Positions 50,831 through 54,189 of a stretch of 54,189 nt of DNA are shown piece after piece. Source of the DNA: CAYWEP01 sp964613075 (GTDB lineage Bacteria > Patescibacteriota > Microgenomatia > Levybacterales > UBA12049). The position numbers and the translations under genes are program-made. The first letter of the stretch is position 1, and each line of letters begins with the position of its first letter. The DNA lies in contig CAZTFV010000002.1 of assembly GCA_964613075.1 (NCBI GenBank), positions 1 through 54,189 of the forward strand, written 5' to 3'. Below the pieces are notes generated by a model that worked only from the letters and a program-made list of their open reading frames with translations, was not told the DNA's origin and did not search any database.

Positions 50831-52464
50831 CCTGTTTTCGTGAAGCTATGCCTCCTAACCATGAAAACCATCAGAACAATAAACGCTGAGATACTCATGA
50901 ATATCGACACCTGTCTTACTATTGTATCAGTAAACCTTGCCTCAACAACATGGTCTCCTTTCGGCAGGGTAAATGCAATTATGCCATTTGAATATGTTAT
51001 TTGCGTCGGATTGTTATCGACAGACACCTCCCAACCTGGGAAGTACGCGACGTTTAATGTCGCATCTGTCGCAACTCCTGATGTAATCGTGAATTTATAG
51101 TATTGTGCGTTTTTCGTATTTGAAACGATTTGCTTTTCCTTTGCATCGCTAAGAACGATTTTGTCTTTCTGCTTTCTAAGATTTTTGTCAAACCATATTG
51201 TATTAAAGTAATTTCCCGGACTGTTTGTTCCGTCGATAAAATTACTCCTTGTGAGGTAATAGGCGTCGTTTCGATTGTGATAGTGGGCTGGCTTTGCATA
51301 TCCTATTGACAGTAAAATTGCGATGACGGCAAATAACAAAGGCAACGGTTTATTTCTCCATAAAAGAGCTATTGTCCCTGCTAAAAACGACGTAATAAGC
51401 ATCATAAGACTGAGGAATCGCCAAGGGAATTGAAAATAATCAATAATAGGAATTGCTTTCCATAATGGATATGAAACACGAAGCAGTAAGAAAAAAGTCA
51501 TAATAAACCACAGGAGCTGAAAGCCAACTGTTCGCGCTATGCCCTTATCACGTTTTAGAAAAATCAAAAAGCAGACGAACGCAAGAAGAATTGCAAGAAG
51601 ATTTGCTATTCCTATCTGAAATGACATTTGTCCTCCCAAACTACCACCCGAGAACCCTGTTCCCCAGGATGGTATCAATAATTGAAACAGCTCCGGAAAA
51701 TTATCTTTTACATTATATATTTGCAAACCGGTGACAAATTGTCTCTCAAAAAGCGCCGGCAGCCAAAAAATTGCAGATAAACCGACTCCGAGCACCAATA
51801 TACTAGTATATTGGTAAAACATTTTTCTCTTTTCTTTTGAAAGAAAAATCAGTAGGGAAATATAAGAAATGCCATAGAAAAAAAACATCGCTGCCAAAAT
51901 ATTGTGGGAAAAGATCGTTGCGGCAAGAAATACACTTGAGAGAACTAGGTATTTTTGCCCCCCGTCAATGCTGTACCTCTTTATAGACCAGAGAAATCCT
52001 GGGAAAAAAGCAAGAGCCCAGACCTCGCCCACAGATCCTCTAACATATATGTCAACAAACCGATATGGGGTAACTGTATAAAAGATTGATGAAATAACTC
52101 CTCCTGTGTTTCCCCAATATTCTCTTGACCAAAGATAAAAAAATAGCGCCCCCAGCATGGTGGCAAAGAAAAGATTTAGTTTAAACGCATCAATAAAACT
52201 AAATCCGAAGAAATGAAAAAAAGAAGTAGCATAGTTTGGAAACGGGTAAACAAAGTTAAACAATGGTACACCGTATCCATTATTCAAATCAGGCGCCCAT
52301 CTGGGATATATAGCCCCGCTTCGTAAGACTTTGTCAAACTGATAAAACCGGATCACATGATACTCTCCGTCATGCGTTGGAGGCAAGCCGGGACGCAGTA
52401 ATGCGTGCCCGGCAATAAAAGCAACAATCAAACACGTAATTATCGGAAGTAAACTTTTCGCCAT
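50827..52464 (-). CDS. GT-C-like membrane protein of the PTPS_related (PF10131) type
   Basis: 545 aa, about ten to eleven helices and a C-terminal beta-rich outer domain followed by a last helix (about 517-537). The first outer loop PPTHDGEYHVIRFYQFDKVLRSG (H31, D32, E34, H36) and PRWAPDLNNGYGVPLFNFVYP are diagnostic of the family named after 6-pyruvoyl-tetrahydropterin synthase, although it is an integral membrane GT-C-like protein unrelated to that enzyme. The end (YFPGWEVSVDN) resembles YfhO proteins. The donor is probably a polyprenyl-phosphate sugar. It overlaps the upstream gene by 25 nt. Confidence 0.82.
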   Translation of the reverse strand: MAKSLLPIITCLIVAFIAGHALLRPGLPPTHDGEYHVIRFYQFDKVLRSGAIYPRWAPDLNNGYGVPLFNFVYPFPNYATSFFHFFGFSFIDAFKLNLFFATMLGALFFYLWSREYWGNTGGVISSIFYTVTPYRFVDIYVRGSVGEVWALAFFPGFLWSIKRYSIDGGQKYLVLSSVFLAATIFSHNILAAMFFFYGISYISLLIFLSKEKRKMFYQYTSILVLGVGLSAIFWLPALFERQFVTGLQIYNVKDNFPELFQLLIPSWGTGFSGGSLGGQMSFQIGIANLLAILLAFVCFLIFLKRDKGIARTVGFQLLWFIMTFFLLLRVSYPLWKAIPIIDYFQFPWRFLSLMMLITSFLAGTIALLWRNKPLPLLFAVIAILLSIGYAKPAHYHNRNDAYYLTRSNFIDGTNSPGNYFNTIWFDKNLRKQKDKIVLSDAKEKQIVSNTKNAQYYKFTITSGVATDATLNVAYFPGWEVSVDNNPTQITYSNGIIAFTLPKGDHVVEARFTDTIVRQVSIFMSISAFIVLMVFMVRRHSFTKTG

Positions 52465-53579
52465 GGTCTGTGTAGTAATACAACTCCCAATCCAATAATA
52501 AGCGTCACAAACGTCAAGACTATTTTAAGAAGCGGAGTAAAGCCAAAATAATTTCCTGTCAGCATGAAAGGGATATATCGAAGGAGAAGACTGAATGAAA
52601 ATAACAGGGAAATAAGCAAAAGGCGTTTGTTCTCAGGGATCAGAAATGTAAAAGATAAAAACCAGATAGCATACCAGGGATATATTTCCTCACGAAAAGC
52701 TGATAGAAAAAAGATAAAATACATTGATAAACAGGAATAAAAGTACATGTTGTCTTTCTTAATCTTCTGCGTAAGAAGAGTTCTCCAAATCACATAAACA
52801 AAAACTGGCAAAAGAAAAATTGTCGCAAATTTAATAAATACTGAAGGCATGAAAAAGATGAGGGCAAGTAAAATTCGTCTGTTCATTAACAGATATAAGG
52901 CCAACAAGGCAAAAAACATCATGACAATATCGTTGTGTCCGCCTATGAGTGTTTCAATCACAATTAACGGATTCAGGCCGAATAACACAACTGATAGTAC
53001 ACTGTTTGTCATTCTCCAAATAAGGTATGTTGTCGCTACATAGAAAAGTGCCGTAAATAACTTAAAACCAAAAAGTATCAAAAGGAAATTTCCAAAACCG
53101 AGAAAATACGGCATTCCCGTAAGAAGTATCCACGCCGGTCCATAGAGCGCTACTTTGTTCGCCGCGCGCGTAAAGGCGAGCATCGGCTCGCCTAAAAACT
53201 CAATCGGCATCACAATATACGGATTTTCCTTATAGAAAAAGAGTACCTTTGACGTTGCGATATAGTTGAAAATGTCATAGGAAAGCATTGCGGGATAAGA
53301 AAAAAACAATATGCCAATGGTTATCCCAATGAGTATTTTCACCTCTTTTAAACCGAGCTGTTTTTTATGTAGAAGACGAAGAAACGTAAGGTAGTAAGCA
53401 AATGACAAAAAAATGATAACAACAAATACCGTTGTCGTTATTGTCCTTTCTTGAAAGGCAAAACCTGTATAGAGTTTTTTAAGATAAAACAAGTTCGGAT
53501 CAATAAAAGCATAAGAAAATAACGTCACAAAAAACAAGAAGATTGCGTAGCTTACAAATAATGTTGGCTTTACAAGCAT
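52440..53579 (-). CDS. GT-C membrane glycosyltransferase (GT87/MptA-B-like)
   Basis: 379 aa with about eleven helices. The first large outer loop contains SYDIFNYIATSKVLFFYKENPY (D102), the MptA/B and GT87-like acidic loop, followed by ALYGPAW (145-150), NPLIVIETLIGGHND (203-217) and the late FAWSF-like IYPWYAIWFL. These are typical of polyprenyl-phosphomannose-dependent alpha-mannosyltransferases. Mannose is plausible but not shown. The ATG at 53579 overlaps the DUF5667 gene end by 10 nt. Confidence 0.82.
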   Translation of the reverse strand: MLVKPTLFVSYAIFLFFVTLFSYAFIDPNLFYLKKLYTGFAFQERTITTTVFVVIIFLSFAYYLTFLRLLHKKQLGLKEVKILIGITIGILFFSYPAMLSYDIFNYIATSKVLFFYKENPYIVMPIEFLGEPMLAFTRAANKVALYGPAWILLTGMPYFLGFGNFLLILFGFKLFTALFYVATTYLIWRMTNSVLSVVLFGLNPLIVIETLIGGHNDIVMMFFALLALYLLMNRRILLALIFFMPSVFIKFATIFLLPVFVYVIWRTLLTQKIKKDNMYFYSCLSMYFIFFLSAFREEIYPWYAIWFLSFTFLIPENKRLLLISLLFSFSLLLRYIPFMLTGNYFGFTPLLKIVLTFVTLIIGLGVVLLHRPWRKVYFR

Positions 53580-54097
53580 GATTGTCGGATCATAATCGCG
53601 TTACTGATGTCATTTCCTATATCAAGAATCGACGCTTGTGTTTTCTCAGGCTGCCAGACAAAAGCTTCCGGTACTTGAGCTTTTACTGCTTCCAACACCT
53701 CGATATGCTTTCTTGCGGCTTCTTTAAACAAGGATTTTTTATCTCTGATGTTTTTTTGCTCTACCTTTGCTATCTCCAAACTTCCTTGTGCATTATTGAA
53801 ATATATATCAGATTTTTTTAGCGCATTTTCTGCAAGAAGATACTGCTTATATTCAAAAAGAGTTTTTGCCTCAACAAGATATTTATCGGATTGTTCGAGA
53901 TTGTACCGGAACTGACTCAAGCTTCCAAAATACCAATACTTCATGAGCTCATCCCACAAAACAAAAGCCTTATACAATCTACTTCCCGGCATTTCAGAGG
54001 GATATGGGAGCACGTACGTTGGTTCAGCAAATACCGTTTGTGTTGAAGATACAATAAATAAAAGAATTGCAATAAGAACCCATGCGCCTCCTCTCAT
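53570..54097 (-). CDS. Secreted DUF5667-like protein
   Basis: 175 aa. Signal peptide at residues 1-24 (cleavage after VFA-EP). The mature start YVLPYPSEMPGSRLYKAFVLWDEL is a divergent form of the YPGILPDHPLYFLK opening of DUF5667, followed by helical charged sequence (SDKYLVEAKTLFEYKQYLLAENALKKS). The function is unknown. It is encoded between a galE-like gene and a GT-C gene inside a glycan operon, as with its relative at 24920-25450 next to an SDR, suggesting a link to surface glycan assembly (inference). Confidence 0.72.
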   Translation of the reverse strand: MRGGAWVLIAILLFIVSSTQTVFAEPTYVLPYPSEMPGSRLYKAFVLWDELMKYWYFGSLSQFRYNLEQSDKYLVEAKTLFEYKQYLLAENALKKSDIYFNNAQGSLEIAKVEQKNIRDKKSLFKEAARKHIEVLEAVKAQVPEAFVWQPEKTQASILDIGNDISNAIMIRQSCL

Positions 54098-54130
54098 TTT
54101 TAATTTTTATTTTTTAATTTTTAATTTTTT
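54098..54130. repeat. AT-only tandem tract (TTTTTAA units)
   Basis: The sequence between the galE-like gene and the DUF5667 gene consists of repeated TTTTTAA/TTTTTAT units. The last six codons and stop of the galE-like gene lie within it (KLKIKK on the minus strand). It may be an expanded microsatellite that supplied a new C-terminus. Confidence 0.7.
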
Positions 54131-54189
54131 TCTGTGCCACTCCCATGCTGTAACGACAATTGTCTCAAGGTCCGAATATTTGGGAGCAA
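54107..54189 (-). CDS. galE: UDP-glucose 4-epimerase-like SDR, C-terminal end only
   Basis: The reverse strand is open from the window edge to a TAA at 54107-54109 and ends APKYSDLETIVVTAWEWHRK followed by six lysine-rich residues. SDLETIV-TAWEWH is the well-conserved end of GalE-type UDP-hexose 4-epimerases (usually ...WEWHKKHP). Only 26 residues are visible, so a related UDP-sugar epimerase is possible. It lies 9 nt upstream of the DUF5667 gene and is the first visible member of the long minus-strand run. Confidence 0.7.
   Translation of the reverse strand, partial: APKYSDLETIVVTAWEWHRKKLKIKK

Noticed and set aside
1..54189. Alternative genetic code with UGA read as glycine
   Set aside because: Many genes end at TGA with an immediately overlapping start of the next gene, and no conserved motif requires reading through TGA.

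Overview
This 54 kb AT-rich window is a surface-glycan locus, most likely from a Candidate Phyla Radiation bacterium of the Microgenomates (OP11) type. That placement is inferred from gene content, not from a marker gene. The pointers are two secreted DUF5667-type proteins, ten GT-C-like multi-membrane glycosyltransferases, transketolases split into separate N and C halves, very tight gene packing, and two promoters placed almost on the start codon. TGA is used repeatedly as a stop (many ATGA/GTGA overlaps), so the genetic code is standard and not the UGA-glycine code of Gracilibacteria. No rRNA, tRNA, CRISPR array, insertion sequence or phage gene was seen, and no gap between genes exceeds about 170 bp.

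Layout. 1-326: 3' end of rfbC (dTDP-rhamnose pathway). 313-7411 (-): two GT-C proteins, three methyltransferases and a GT2. 7510-9522 (-): an isolated, very AT-rich GT-C protein. 9691-13845 (+): split transketolase 1, a polyprenyl-phosphate-type GT2 and a GT-C protein. 13848-18951 (-): split transketolase 2, two sugar SDRs and an unusual HD-histidine phosphatase fusion. 19006-23191 (-): GT-C, GT2, sulfotransferase and an APH-type kinase. 23227-26510: an anchored metallophosphoesterase, a GT2, a DUF5667 protein and an SDR on alternating strands. 26507-54189 (-): one unbroken run of 25 genes with no gap over 15 nt.

The long run holds a complete-looking UDP-N-acetyl-L-fucosamine module (FnlA-like, FnlC-like, and a CapF-like function split into an SDR and a separate cupin). 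It also holds CDP-glucose 4,6-dehydratase-like and CDP-paratose 2-epimerase-like SDRs, a galE-like end, a Wzx-type flippase, three GT4 and three GT2 enzymes, methyltransferases, an intracellular beta-propeller glycosidase-like protein, and five GT-C proteins. One GT-C protein carries a fused F5/8-type (discoidin/CBM32-like) domain.

Working model (inference): cytoplasmic GT2/GT4 enzymes build lipid-linked oligosaccharides from dTDP-, UDP- and CDP-deoxysugars and the flippase exports them. Small GT2s make polyprenyl-phosphate sugars, which the GT-C proteins use outside the membrane. Methyl, sulfate and possibly phosphate groups decorate the product. No initiating phosphoglycosyltransferase, Wzz or export kinase was recognised in the window.
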